From Fibrobacter succinogenes (GTDB lineage: Bacteria > Fibrobacterota > Fibrobacteria > Fibrobacterales > Fibrobacteraceae), in NCBI GenBank assembly GCA_902756345.1, contig CACVQR010000020.1:1-45506 (forward strand): 45,506 bases of DNA, read 5' to 3'. The stretch's first letter is position 1. Every line of letters starts with the position of its first letter. This document shows positions 33,062 through 45,400 of this stretch, one piece after another. The translations under genes were made by a program, and so were the position numbers. The notes under the pieces were generated by a model. It saw only the letters and a list, made by a program, of their open reading frames with translations, did no database searches and was not told where the DNA came from.

Positions 33062-34030
33062 ATGTTTTCATTCCGTGCCAGCAATTTTTTCTGTTTGATT
33101 CCTGCCGCCATTTTTGCCTTGAATGATGCAGCTTCGGCAAACACATGTACAGATGCCATGTATAAGATTTTTGTAGCCCAAAAAACGTACGCCTATCCCG
33201 AAAGAAAATTCCAAATTGACTCTGTCTATACATATGAATATTGGTACGAATCTGCAAACAAAGAAGAATACAAGAGCGAGACAATACAGAATCATATAAT
33301 CAACGATGGAAAACTCGAGCAAATAACAATTGAGGAAAAAGCAAAAACGACGAATCAAAACAATCCAGACTTGTCAGAAGAAAGACTAGATCAAAACACA
33401 ACGTATTTTTACCACGACACCAATGAAACTGTTTTAAAAAATGTAGAACGTGAACTTATCATTTCTGATTGCAAGACTAACGACAATTTATGCTATATCC
33501 AAAATGCTTACCATAAAGGAAAAAAACTCGGCGAAATAAAGACAAAAATAAATGAATCAAACAACTACACAGGCATAGAAATTTGTGCATACTCATCTAC
33601 AGACAACAACGAGTATCCAAAAGCATTAACAGAATATTTCTTAAAAAAGGACACCGTCATCGAGCAAGAAACAGCCTATTATAATGCAGATTCAGTCCAA
33701 CCAAACATTCCAAAAAAATATGTTGCAGATCCGACAGATGACTTAAAATGCTATAGAATTGTCGAAGTTTACTCTGTGTCTGGAAAAGATACAATTCATT
33801 ACGAATATCAAGCAGACGAGACGTATATTTACCGTCCTTACGCAAAAGGATTCTCTATAAAAAAATACTATAAGAACGAATCTTCCGTAGACAAAGAGGA
33901 ACGCTATACAGAAACATTTGTAATAGATTCCAAGGCAAAAACCTCCATCCGCAAAAACCGCAAACCCGTCAAAATCGCGCCCAAGGCCCGTTACTTCGAC
34001 CTGCTAGGCCGTTATAAATTCACGAAATAA
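33062..34030 (+). CDS. AT-rich secreted protein of unknown function with Fibrobacter C-terminal tail
   Basis: A 322-residue exported protein; ATG 33062 follows AAGGAG by 5 bases. The signal peptide is MFSFRASNFFCLIPAAIFALNDAASA. The mature body (about 27-295) is polar, rich in Tyr, Glu, Lys, Asn and Thr, with recurring strand-like words such as VYTYEYWYES, TYFYHDTNE and IHYEYQADETYIYR; no known domain is recognised. The last 25 residues (KNRKPVKIAPKARYFDLLGR...) are the short basic tail shared with the GH43 protein. Codons in the body are clearly more AT-rich than in neighbouring genes, while the tail switches to GC-rich codons. This suggests an acquired or fast-evolving body joined to a native sorting tail. 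Confidence 0.75.
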   Translation: MFSFRASNFFCLIPAAIFALNDAASANTCTDAMYKIFVAQKTYAYPERKFQIDSVYTYEYWYESANKEEYKSETIQNHIINDGKLEQITIEEKAKTTNQNNPDLSEERLDQNTTYFYHDTNETVLKNVERELIISDCKTNDNLCYIQNAYHKGKKLGEIKTKINESNNYTGIEICAYSSTDNNEYPKALTEYFLKKDTVIEQETAYYNADSVQPNIPKKYVADPTDDLKCYRIVEVYSVSGKDTIHYEYQADETYIYRPYAKGFSIKKYYKNESSVDKEERYTETFVIDSKAKTSIRKNRKPVKIAPKARYFDLLGRYKFTK

Positions 34031-34065
34031 CTCCACACCTCACACTTCTCACTACACACTTCACA
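34031..34065. repeat. Heptad repeat array, CTTCACA type
   Basis: Five units: CTCCACA, CCTCACA, CTTCTCA, CTACACA, CTTCACA. It starts at the stop codon of the 33062 gene. A GC-rich hairpin GGGCC-GCT-GGCCC follows (34084-34096). Confidence 0.8.
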
Positions 34066-34098
34066 TCCCCCCCATACCCCAAAGGGCCGCTGGCCCGA

Positions 34099-34140
34099 CC
34101 TCATACCTCACTTCCTACAGTCTACTTCCTACCGCCTACT
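34099..34140. repeat. Heptad repeat array abutting a start codon
   Basis: Six units: CCTCATA, CCTCACT, TCCTACA, GTCTACT, TCCTACC, GCCTACT, ending on the base before ATG 34141. The word drifts from the CTTCACA type to the CTGTCTACT type while the 7-base step holds. Confidence 0.85.
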
Positions 34141-34392
34141 ATGTATTGTCCTCACTGCCATTCCGAACTCAAAGACAACGCCACATTCTGCCCGCATTGC
34201 GGGAGCGACGCCGATACCGGCTGGAAGGACGGCGCAGAATTTACCGACCTCGAAACGCCGGATTACGATGAAATTTTGGAGAATGAATTCGGGATGGACG
34301 AGTACGGCAACAAGAAGAAAAAGGCGAACCCGCTCGCCATAGCGGCCGCCGTTATCGTGGCACTCGCGTTTATCGCGGCAATGCTTTTCTAA
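34141..34392 (+). CDS. Zinc-ribbon membrane protein
   Basis: An 83-residue protein with an N-terminal zinc ribbon (CPHCHSELKDNATFCPHCG, Cys 3, 6, 19 and 22). An acidic linker follows (about 27-58), then a Lys-rich patch and a C-terminal membrane helix (LAIAAAVIVALAFIAAMLF). This zinc-ribbon plus membrane anchor layout is common in proteins of unknown role. No ribosome binding site exists: a pyrimidine-rich heptad array runs up to the ATG. The gene converges on the histidine kinase gene. Confidence 0.8.
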   Translation: MYCPHCHSELKDNATFCPHCGSDADTGWKDGAEFTDLETPDYDEILENEFGMDEYGNKKKKANPLAIAAAVIVALAFIAAMLF

Positions 34393-34402
34393 ACTTGGCA
34401 AT

Positions 34403-34441
34403 TAAAGATTGCTTCGACTCTGCGAGTCTCGCAATGACGTT

Positions 34442-34444
<3 letters not shown>
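34403..34444. repeat. REP-like repeat acting as a possible bidirectional terminator
   Basis: Minus-strand CGTCATTGCGAGACTCGC followed by GAGTCGAAGCAATC is the same family as in hemC. GACTC-TGC-GAGTC forms an inner stem, extended by ATTGC/GCAAT, with GACGTTTT after it. It lies between two convergent genes. Confidence 0.6.
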
Positions 34445-38413
<3,969 letters not shown>

Positions 38414-38425
38414 GACCACTCCTTT

Positions 38426-39493
38426 TTAAGGATTTTCCTTAAAATGATCGTAAATCTCGGGCAACTTGGATTCAAGCGACATAAAGGCGTCAACGACATC
38501 GGGGTCAAACTGAGTACCCCTACCACCAAGAATTTCTTTAACAGCAACCTCATGTGGGAACGCTTCTTTATACGGGCGCTTCGAAACAAGGGCGTCGTAC
38601 ACGTCGGCTACCGACATCAAACGCGCACCCACGGGAATATCGTCCCCCTTGAGCTTGTTCGGGTAACCGCCTCCATCAAAGCGCTCATGGTGGTTCAGAA
38701 TAATATCGGCACAAATCTTGACCAACGGATGGTCCTTGAGTTCACGCGTGGCATTCACCAGCACATCGTAACCCTTTTGGGCATGCGTACTCATGACCGC
38801 CCATTCTTCTTCGTCCAGGCGGGCCGGCTTGCGCAATATTTCGTCGGGAATGCCGACTTTGCCAATATCATGTAGCGGAGCTGCCGTCGCATAGTAATCG
38901 ATATATTCATTGTTCGGAATCGCATTCTTAAAACGCGGATGGTCTCGCAAGGTTTCGGCAAGCATCTGTACCAGCACCTGCGTACGCTTAATGTGGGCTC
39001 CCGTTTCGGGGTCGCGGTATTCCGCCAATGCGCCAAGACTCGTCAACATCACCTTGAGCGTTTTACGCAAATCAAGGGTCTTTTCTTCGACCAGTTCCTG
39101 CAAATGGTCGCGTTGCTGCTTGAATTCAAGCTGATTCTTGATACGGAGCTGCACCAAATTCGGGTGGAACGGCTTGGTAATGTAATCGACTGCACCTAGG
39201 TCAAGGCCTATTTGTTCACTCTTGGAATCGGCTTTGGCGGTCAAAAACAGTACCGGCGTATTTTCGACCAGTTTTTTTTCGTTCATCTGGCGGAGCGTTT
39301 CGTAGCCATCCATTTCTGGCATCATCACGTCAAGCAAAATCAGGTCCGGTTTGACTTTTTCGGTCAAAAACAGGCCTTTTTTGCCATCCAGGGCAACAAA
39401 AACGTCATACTCGCCGGATAAAATTCCTTCGAGTACTTCGATATTCGTCTTCGTGTCGTCAATTACCAAAATCTTTGCGCGCTTCCGTTCCAT
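38426..39493 (-). CDS. Response regulator with HD-GYP domain
   Basis: A 355-residue RpfG-like protein. The receiver domain (about 1-125) has ILVIDDTKTN and the phosphorylation site LILLDVMMPEMDGYE (Asp55 region). The HD-GYP domain (about 150-345) has TGAHIKRTQ, HDIGKVGIPDEIL, HAQKGYDVL, NHHERFDGGGYP and RLMSVADVYDAL, with all metal-binding motifs present. HD-GYP domains usually hydrolyse cyclic-di-GMP. The histidine kinase gene starts 12 bases downstream on the same strand, so the kinase probably phosphorylates this receiver. The ATG has AGGG upstream and a TATATT box before it. Confidence 0.93.
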   Translation of the reverse strand: MERKRAKILVIDDTKTNIEVLEGILSGEYDVFVALDGKKGLFLTEKVKPDLILLDVMMPEMDGYETLRQMNEKKLVENTPVLFLTAKADSKSEQIGLDLGAVDYITKPFHPNLVQLRIKNQLEFKQQRDHLQELVEEKTLDLRKTLKVMLTSLGALAEYRDPETGAHIKRTQVLVQMLAETLRDHPRFKNAIPNNEYIDYYATAAPLHDIGKVGIPDEILRKPARLDEEEWAVMSTHAQKGYDVLVNATRELKDHPLVKICADIILNHHERFDGGGYPNKLKGDDIPVGARLMSVADVYDALVSKRPYKEAFPHEVAVKEILGGRGTQFDPDVVDAFMSLESKLPEIYDHFKENP

Positions 39494-39642
39494 ATAACCC
39501 TAATATAATGTTTAGTGGTCCAAATAGACCAACTCAACTTATTCCAACTTGGAATATGCCATTTTTTTTGAGAAAAAGCCCTTTTGCAACATTTTTATAT
39601 GTTTCCCCCCTTACAACATGTGATATAATGTACAAAAGGGGT
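39494..39642. promoter_or_regulatory. Divergent regulatory region with two perfect hairpins
   Basis: TGGTC-N6-GACCA (39516-39531) and ATTCCA-ACT-TGGAAT (39541-39555) are perfect inverted repeats between the two-component operon and the GH43 side. They could be operators. TGTGATATAAT with TATAAT at 39624-39629 is an extended -10 on the plus strand. Confidence 0.4.
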
Positions 39643-39759
39643 ATGGAAAAAAAGTCAACATTCTTATTAAAATTGATAAAACGCCCTCTAAAAGTGGAAT
39701 TATATTTATGGATGGTCATTAGCCTATACTTTTACAGGTTTGGAGATTTTTTGAGATGA
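39643..39759 (+). CDS. Possible 38-residue small protein overlapping the GH43 start
   Basis: ATG 39643 opens a 38-codon frame ending in TGA at 39757-39759, which overlaps the GH43 start codon as ATGA. The product is basic at the start (MEKKSTFLLKLIKRPLK) and hydrophobic-aromatic after (VELYLWMVISLYFYRF). An ATG at 39628 gives five more residues. AAGGGG is very close to ATG 39643. The ATGA overlap suggests coupling, but the DNA is AT-rich and the frame may be chance. The pattern loosely recalls the start of lasso-peptide B2 proteins, too short to claim. Confidence 0.35.
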   Translation: MEKKSTFLLKLIKRPLKVELYLWMVISLYFYRFGDFLR

Positions 39760-41558
39760 AGCAAATTATACCGCTGGCAATCGCTTTAGCAGGAGTGTCT
39801 TTTGCACAAGTCGATGTCGCCCCCTTCTGGCGCGCTGTCGACAGCGTTAGCCGGAGCCTGGGCAACTCGGCCAACGACCTGTATACCGACCTCACCCTCC
39901 TCGACACCATAAAGCTTGCCGGGGAAACCTTCCCCATCACCTGGAAAAGCAGCGATACGCTGTTCCTCACCCACGACGGCCATATCAACGGCAGGTTTGT
40001 GGGCGAAAACAAGGAAGTGACCCTCACAGCGACTATCCACGACGGCCTGAGCGCAAAGACGCAGGACGTGCCTTTAAAGGTCTCTATCCATGGGTATGAA
40101 CCCTACTCCAACTACCTTTTCGCATATTTCCCGGCCAACGACAATGAGAATATCTACTACGCGCTGAGCAACGACGGCTACGGCTTTACCGCCATGAACA
40201 ACGGGAAGCGCGTGGTGGCCGCCGACACGGTAAGCATCAAGAAGGGGCTCCGCGACCCGCATGTGCTGCGTGCTCCCGACGGCTGGTTCTACATGGTGAA
40301 TACCGACATGAAGAGCGCCGAGGGCTGGGCGAGCAACCGCGGCATGGTGCTCATGCGCTCCCGCGACCTCATCAACTGGAAGCACAGCACGGTGCACTTC
40401 CCCGATAAGTACAAGGGCAAGAACTTCGCAAACGTGACCCGAGTTTGGGCTCCCGAAACGTTCTGGGACGACACCTACGACAACGGCGACGGCACCAAGG
40501 GGCGCCCGCTCGTGTACTTTTCCCTCTTGACCAACGACGGAACCATCCCCTACGACAAGGTATTCTTCGCCTACTCGAACAAGGACTTTACCGACTTGGA
40601 AGGCGAACCGCAGCATTTCTTTGACCGCGGAAAATCGACCATCGACATGGACATCGTCTACAACCCGGTCGACAAGTTCTACCACGCCTTCTACAAGAAC
40701 GAAGGCGACGGCGGCATCTGCAAGGTAACCGCAAGTTCGCTCATGCCCAAGAGCGGAGCCGCCTCCGGTTCGCAGTGGAGCAAGCCGAGCAAGGCCCTGC
40801 AGCAGACGACCGAGGCCGTGGAAGGTGCAGGAGTCTTCAAGCTCATCAACCAGAATTCCTGGGTGCTCATGTATGACTGCTACATGAACGGGCATTACCA
40901 GTTCACGAGCAGCTCCGACCTCGAAAACTTCAAGTTCGTGCAGGACACCAAGACAAGCGGCGCATTCACGCCCCGCCACGGGACAATCCTCCCAGTTACC
41001 GCCGAAGAGACAGCAAAACTCATGAAGGCCTTTCCCACCCCAGATTTCGAGCCGAGAGTCATCGAGGAGCCTGATTCTATCGACGTTTGCGATGGCAAGA
41101 AGGTCGTTGCCCCGTGCAGCGGCACCAAGATTATCCCCTACAGCAAAGTCAATGACGGCGGCTGGAACGAAACGCTTGACCTGAAGGTCGCGAAGGGCGC
41201 TACGGTGCAGTTCGGCCCGCACCCGTGGGACGGTAAAATCTGGAATTGGGAAGGCCCGAACGGATTCAAGTCCACCACCCGCGAGAACACGCTCAAGAAT
41301 GTGGATGGCGACTTTAGCGGTTACTACACCGTAACCTACACGAACGAGACCGGCTGCAAGAGCCAAGCCAAAATCAAGATTGTAGTGGACGATCCAGACA
41401 AGCCCTACAAGGAACCCGATTCCACGACAACCATCGTATATAAAAGGCTTCGTGACCACAGCAAATCCATGCGTTTGAACCGTAACCCGGTTTACTTCGA
41501 CTTGCTGGGCAATAGACTCAAAGCCAAGCCAAGAAACGCGGTTTATATCCAACGATAA
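39756..41558 (+). CDS. Secreted GH43-family glycoside hydrolase
   Basis: A 600-residue exported enzyme with signal peptide MKQIIPLAIALAGVSFA. Residues about 40-110 form an Ig-like module (ITWKSSDTLFLTHDGHINGRFVG, TLTATIHDG). The GH43 five-blade catalytic domain (about 115-435) shows KGLRDPHVLRAPDGWFYMV with a likely catalytic Asp, TRVWAPETFWDD, DMDIVYN and VEGAGVFKLINQNSW with a likely acid Glu. GH43 enzymes act as arabinofuranosidases or xylosidases on hemicellulose; the substrate cannot be told here. A second Ig-like or lectin-like module (about 440-545, with Cys) precedes the basic tail NPVYFDLLGNRLK, probably a sorting signal. A heptad element follows the stop. Confidence 0.9.
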   Translation: MKQIIPLAIALAGVSFAQVDVAPFWRAVDSVSRSLGNSANDLYTDLTLLDTIKLAGETFPITWKSSDTLFLTHDGHINGRFVGENKEVTLTATIHDGLSAKTQDVPLKVSIHGYEPYSNYLFAYFPANDNENIYYALSNDGYGFTAMNNGKRVVAADTVSIKKGLRDPHVLRAPDGWFYMVNTDMKSAEGWASNRGMVLMRSRDLINWKHSTVHFPDKYKGKNFANVTRVWAPETFWDDTYDNGDGTKGRPLVYFSLLTNDGTIPYDKVFFAYSNKDFTDLEGEPQHFFDRGKSTIDMDIVYNPVDKFYHAFYKNEGDGGICKVTASSLMPKSGAASGSQWSKPSKALQQTTEAVEGAGVFKLINQNSWVLMYDCYMNGHYQFTSSSDLENFKFVQDTKTSGAFTPRHGTILPVTAEETAKLMKAFPTPDFEPRVIEEPDSIDVCDGKKVVAPCSGTKIIPYSKVNDGGWNETLDLKVAKGATVQFGPHPWDGKIWNWEGPNGFKSTTRENTLKNVDGDFSGYYTVTYTNETGCKSQAKIKIVVDDPDKPYKEPDSTTTIVYKRLRDHSKSMRLNRNPVYFDLLGNRLKAKPRNAVYIQR

Positions 41559-41562
41559 AAAA

Positions 41563-41636
41563 GATGTGTAATGTGTGATGTGTAATGTGTGATGTTAATT
41601 AGTCATTTCACATTCCATATTTCACATTAGTCACAT
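41563..41636. repeat. Heptad repeat element, GATGTGT type, inverted arms
   Basis: The left arm alternates GATGTGT and AATGTGT (41563-41597). The right arm has GTCATTT, CACATTC, CATATTT, CACATTA, GTCACAT (41602-41636). It lies between convergent genes and overlaps the last codon and stop of the ThiE-like gene (TGA 41633-41631). The hairpin may terminate both. Confidence 0.88.
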
Positions 41637-42251
41637 TGCTCTGCTGAGCTTGATAAAAGCGTTTACCGGGTCGGCATAATTCCAAATGCCGCCGAGAACA
41701 GAGACTCCCTGCACCGGGAGTTTTTTGATTTCGTCTAGCGTTTCGTGATCGATGCCGCCGAACGCGATAATCTGGGGAATTTTAGCGGAATCAGACGACG
41801 CAATTGTCGTTAATTTATTTGCAAGCGTTTCGACTCCGTGAGTTTTTACCGGTTCATACACCGACTGAGGCTGAAATACCGGCCCGACAAGCGCCCCGGC
41901 CACCCACTGCGGCAACTTTTCCAGCTGGTCCAGACTACGACAAAAGGCAACCGTATTCACGCGTTTCCAGCTTTCAGGAGCATCGCCCAACAAGGAGCCC
42001 GCCTCGGCAACGCACCCGCGCACGTCCAGGCGCTCCGCCAAATCGGGAGTCCCCCGCACCCAGATGCGGTCACGGCATTCCATCGGGAGGGCCATGAGCC
42101 AGCGTTCGTAATCGCTTTCGGTGGCGTAAGGAGAGCCCCCTCGTCCGCGTTTCTGTAAAATCAGGCGCGAAAGCCCGCGCGAAAATATTTGCTCGATATC
42201 GTCAAATTCCGAAGCAAAATCGTCAGGAGATGTCGTAAGCCAAAGCCGCAT
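41631..42251 (-). CDS. Thiamine-phosphate synthase-like protein (ThiE/TenI family)
   Basis: A 206-residue TIM-barrel protein resembling ThiE/TenI. Visible segments are RLWLTTSP at the N-terminus, RLILQKRG, RIWVRGTPDLAERLDVRGC, ALVGPVFQPQSV (as the family's GPVFPT), IAFGGIDHETLDEI and GVSVLGGIWNYADP (as VAVIsaI). ThiE joins the thiazole and pyrimidine halves of thiamine; TenI relatives aromatise the thiazole. Several ThiE signature positions diverge, so the exact reaction is uncertain. ATG 42251 gives the family start; the longer frame to 42293 runs through the promoter. A TATATT box ends 6 bases before this ATG, suggesting a leaderless mRNA. Confidence 0.75.
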   Translation of the reverse strand: MRLWLTTSPDDFASEFDDIEQIFSRGLSRLILQKRGRGGSPYATESDYERWLMALPMECRDRIWVRGTPDLAERLDVRGCVAEAGSLLGDAPESWKRVNTVAFCRSLDQLEKLPQWVAGALVGPVFQPQSVYEPVKTHGVETLANKLTTIASSDSAKIPQIIAFGGIDHETLDEIKKLPVQGVSVLGGIWNYADPVNAFIKLSRAM

Positions 42252-42257
42252 GGAGCA

Positions 42258-42263
42258 AATATA
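42258..42263 (-). promoter_or_regulatory. -10 box of the ThiE-like gene, leaderless arrangement
   Basis: Minus-strand TATATT is followed by TGCTCC and then the ATG, so transcription would begin at or beside the start codon. No ribosome binding site fits in this space. Confidence 0.45.
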
Positions 42264-42308
42264 CAATAAAGAAACACCCCTAGATTTACGCAATTTTTCA
42301 AAAAATCC

Positions 42309-42336
42309 TTGTTCAATTCCCTTTAATCTTTATATT
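42309..42336 (+). promoter_or_regulatory. Sigma-70-type promoter of nifJ
   Basis: TTGTTC (42309-42314) is followed after 16 bases by TATATT (42331-42336). The predicted leader of about 87 bases contains a perfect palindrome TTTTTTCGAAAAAA (42396-42409) and a small GGCTCC/GGGCC hairpin. Confidence 0.6.
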
Positions 42337-42429
42337 TTTCATCTTGGATTTTACGCTTTTGGCTCCAAATGGGCCGAAAGTGCACTTAAATCAGATTTTT
42401 TCGAAAAAACCTAAAAATTGGAGACACAC

Positions 42430-45400
42430 ATGGCAAAAAAGATGATTGCGTGTGATGGTAACGAGGCCACCGCTAGCGTAGCGTTTGCTGTTAGCGAAGT
42501 TGCGGCTATCTACCCGATTACACCGTCTAGTCCTATGGCTGAGCACGCCGACAACTGGAGTGCTGCAGGCAAGAAGAATATTTGGGGACAGGTTCCCCGC
42601 GTGTTTGAAATGCAGTCCGAAGGTGGCGCTGCCGGTACCGTTCACGGAGCGCTCCAGGCCGGTGCTTTGACCACGACCTTCACCGCTTCCCAGGGTCTTC
42701 TGTTGATGATCCCGAACATGTACAAGATTGCGGGCGAACTGACCCCCACGGTCTTCCATGTGACTGCCCGTGCCCTTGCCATGCAGGGCCTTTCTATTTT
42801 CGGTGACCATTCCGACGTGATGGCCTGCCGCCAGACCGGCTTTGCCATGCTCGCCTCCAGCTGCGTGCAGGAATGCCAGGACCTCGCTCTCGTGGCCCAC
42901 GCTTCCACTCTCGAAAGCCGCGTTCCGTTTATGCACTTCTTCGACGGTTTCCGTACCTCTCACGAAGTGATGAAGATCGAAGCTCTCGAAGACGGCGTTA
43001 TCCGTAACGTCATCGACGAAAAGTACGTGAAGGCATGCCGACAGCGCTGCCTCACTCCGGACCGCCCGACCATGCGCGGTACCGCACAGAACCCGGACGT
43101 TTACTTCCAGGGCCGCGAAACGGTGAACCCGTTCTACGCCAAGGTTCCGGAAATTGTCCAGAAGTACATGGACAAGGTCGCGAGCTACACTGGCCGCCAG
43201 TACCACATTGTCGATTACGTCGGTGCACCCGACGCCGAACGCGTGATCATTTCCATGGGTTCTTCGACCTGCACCATCGGTGACACCGTCAAGTACCTCA
43301 ACGGAAAGGGCGAAAAGGTCGGTCTCGTGAACATCCGCCTGTACCGTCCGTTCCCGATGGAAGCCGTGGTTGCAGCCCTCCCGAAGACCGTCAAGAAGAT
43401 TGCCGTCCTCGACCGCTGCAAGGAACCGGGTTCCGCTGGCGAACCGCTCTTCCAGGACGCCCTGACCGCAATCAGCGAAGCCGTGATGGCTGGCAAGATG
43501 GCCATGCCGAAGATGATCGGCGGCCGCTACGGTCTCTCTTCCAAGGAATTCACCCCGGCCATGGTCAAGGCCATCTACGACGAGCTCGCCAAGGCCGACC
43601 CGAAGGCACGCTTCACCGTCGGTATCAACGACGACGTTTGCCACACGAGCCTCACCATCGACCCGAACTTCAAGCTGGAAAGCGACTTCTTCCAGGCTAT
43701 GTTCTTCGGTCTGGGTTCCGACGGTACCGTGGGTGCCAACAAGAACTCCATCAAGATTATCGGTAACGAAACCGACAACTACGCCCAGGGCTACTTCGTC
43801 TATGACTCCAAGAAGTCCGGCTCCATGACCACCTCTCACCTCCGCTTCGGTAAGAGCATCATCGACGCCCCGTACCTGATTGGCGAAAACGAAGCCGACT
43901 TCGTGGCATGCCACCACACTCCGCACCTGGAATCCGTGAACATGCTGAAGTACGCGAAGGATGGCGCTACCTTCCTCGTGAATACTCCGCACTCCGCCGA
44001 CACCGTGTGGGATACCTTCCCGCGTCCGGTGCAGGAAGAAATCATCAAGAAGCACCTCAAGGTGTATGTGATCGACGCCTACGCCGTTGCCGCGAAGACC
44101 GGCATGGGCCGCCGCATCAACACCGTGATGCAGACTTGCTTCTTCTCCAAGCTCGGTAACGTGCTCGATGCTGAAACCGCCATCAAGTACATCAAGAAGT
44201 ACGCCGAAAAGACTTACGCCAAGAAGGGTCAGGAAGTGGTCCAGAAGAACTGGGACGCTATCGACGCCTCTCTTGCTAACCTGTTCGAAGTCAAGGTTCC
44301 TGCTACTGTCACCAGCACCAAGGAATTCCGCGCTCCGATCCACGGCAACGCTCCGAAGTTCGTGAACGAAGTCACCGCAGAAATCATCAAGGGCAACGGC
44401 GAACTCCTCCCCGTTTCCAAGATGCCTTGCGACGGCGTGTTCCCGACCGGTACCACCAAGTACGAAAAGCGCGACCTCGCCCTCAACATCCCGTCCTGGA
44501 ATCCGGACGCTTGCGTGCAGTGCGGCAAGTGCGCCATGGTCTGCCCGCATGCAGCCATCCGCGTGAAGGTCGTTGACGAATCCGCAGTGAAGAACGCTCC
44601 GGAAGGCTTCAAGTACACTCCGGCCAAGGGCTTCAAGCTCGAAGGTTCCGAAAAGCCGGTATTCGCGATTTCCGTGTCCAGCTACGACTGTACGGGTTGC
44701 GGCGTCTGTACGCAGGCCTGTATCGGTAAGGACAAGACCGACGAAACCAAGAAGGCCATCAACATGGTGCCGCAGGAACCCATCAAGGTTCAGGAAGGCA
44801 AGTGCTGGGACTTCTTCGTCGATCTCCCGGAATTCGACCGCACCAAGGTCAACAAGAGCCTCGTCAAGCAGGCCATGCTCCTCGAACCGTTGTTCGAATT
44901 CTCCGGCTCCTGCGCAGGCTGCGGCGAAACCGCTTACGTGCGTCTCGTTTCTCAGTTGTTCGGTGACCGCATGGTTGTCGCCAACGCTACGGGTTGCTCC
45001 TCCATTTACGGCGGTAACCTCCCGACCACTCCGTGGGCAAAGAACAAGGAAGGCCGCGGTCCCGCTTGGGCCAACAGCCTCTTCGAAGACAACGCCGAAT
45101 TCGGTCTCGGTATGCGCCTCGCTATCACAAAGCATGCCAAGCAGGCTTTGAGCCTCCTCGAAGCCGTGAACGTTCCTGCCGAACTCAAGGAAAAGCTCAC
45201 GACCCAGAAGCAGGACGATGAAGCCGGCATCAAGGCCCAGCGTGAAAACGTTGCCGCCCTTAAGGCCGCTCTCGCCGGTGCAACCGACGATGCATCCGTC
45301 AGCCTCCGCGACGAATTCGCCGACTACCTCGTGAAGAAGTCCGTGTGGATCTTCGGTGGTGACGGTTGGGCATACGACATCGGTTACGGTGGTCTCGACC

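Noticed and set aside
40074-41552. A 492-codon minus-strand frame opposite the GH43 gene
   Set aside because: It is a shadow of the codon bias in the GH43 gene, which has a signal peptide and catalytic motifs.
42252-42293. ThiE-like gene starting at 42293
   Set aside because: The extra 14 codons run through the TATATT promoter box and precede the family's natural start MRLWLTTSP.
42337-42429. Riboswitch in the nifJ leader
   Set aside because: Only short hairpins and an A/T palindrome are present; no known riboswitch core could be recognised.
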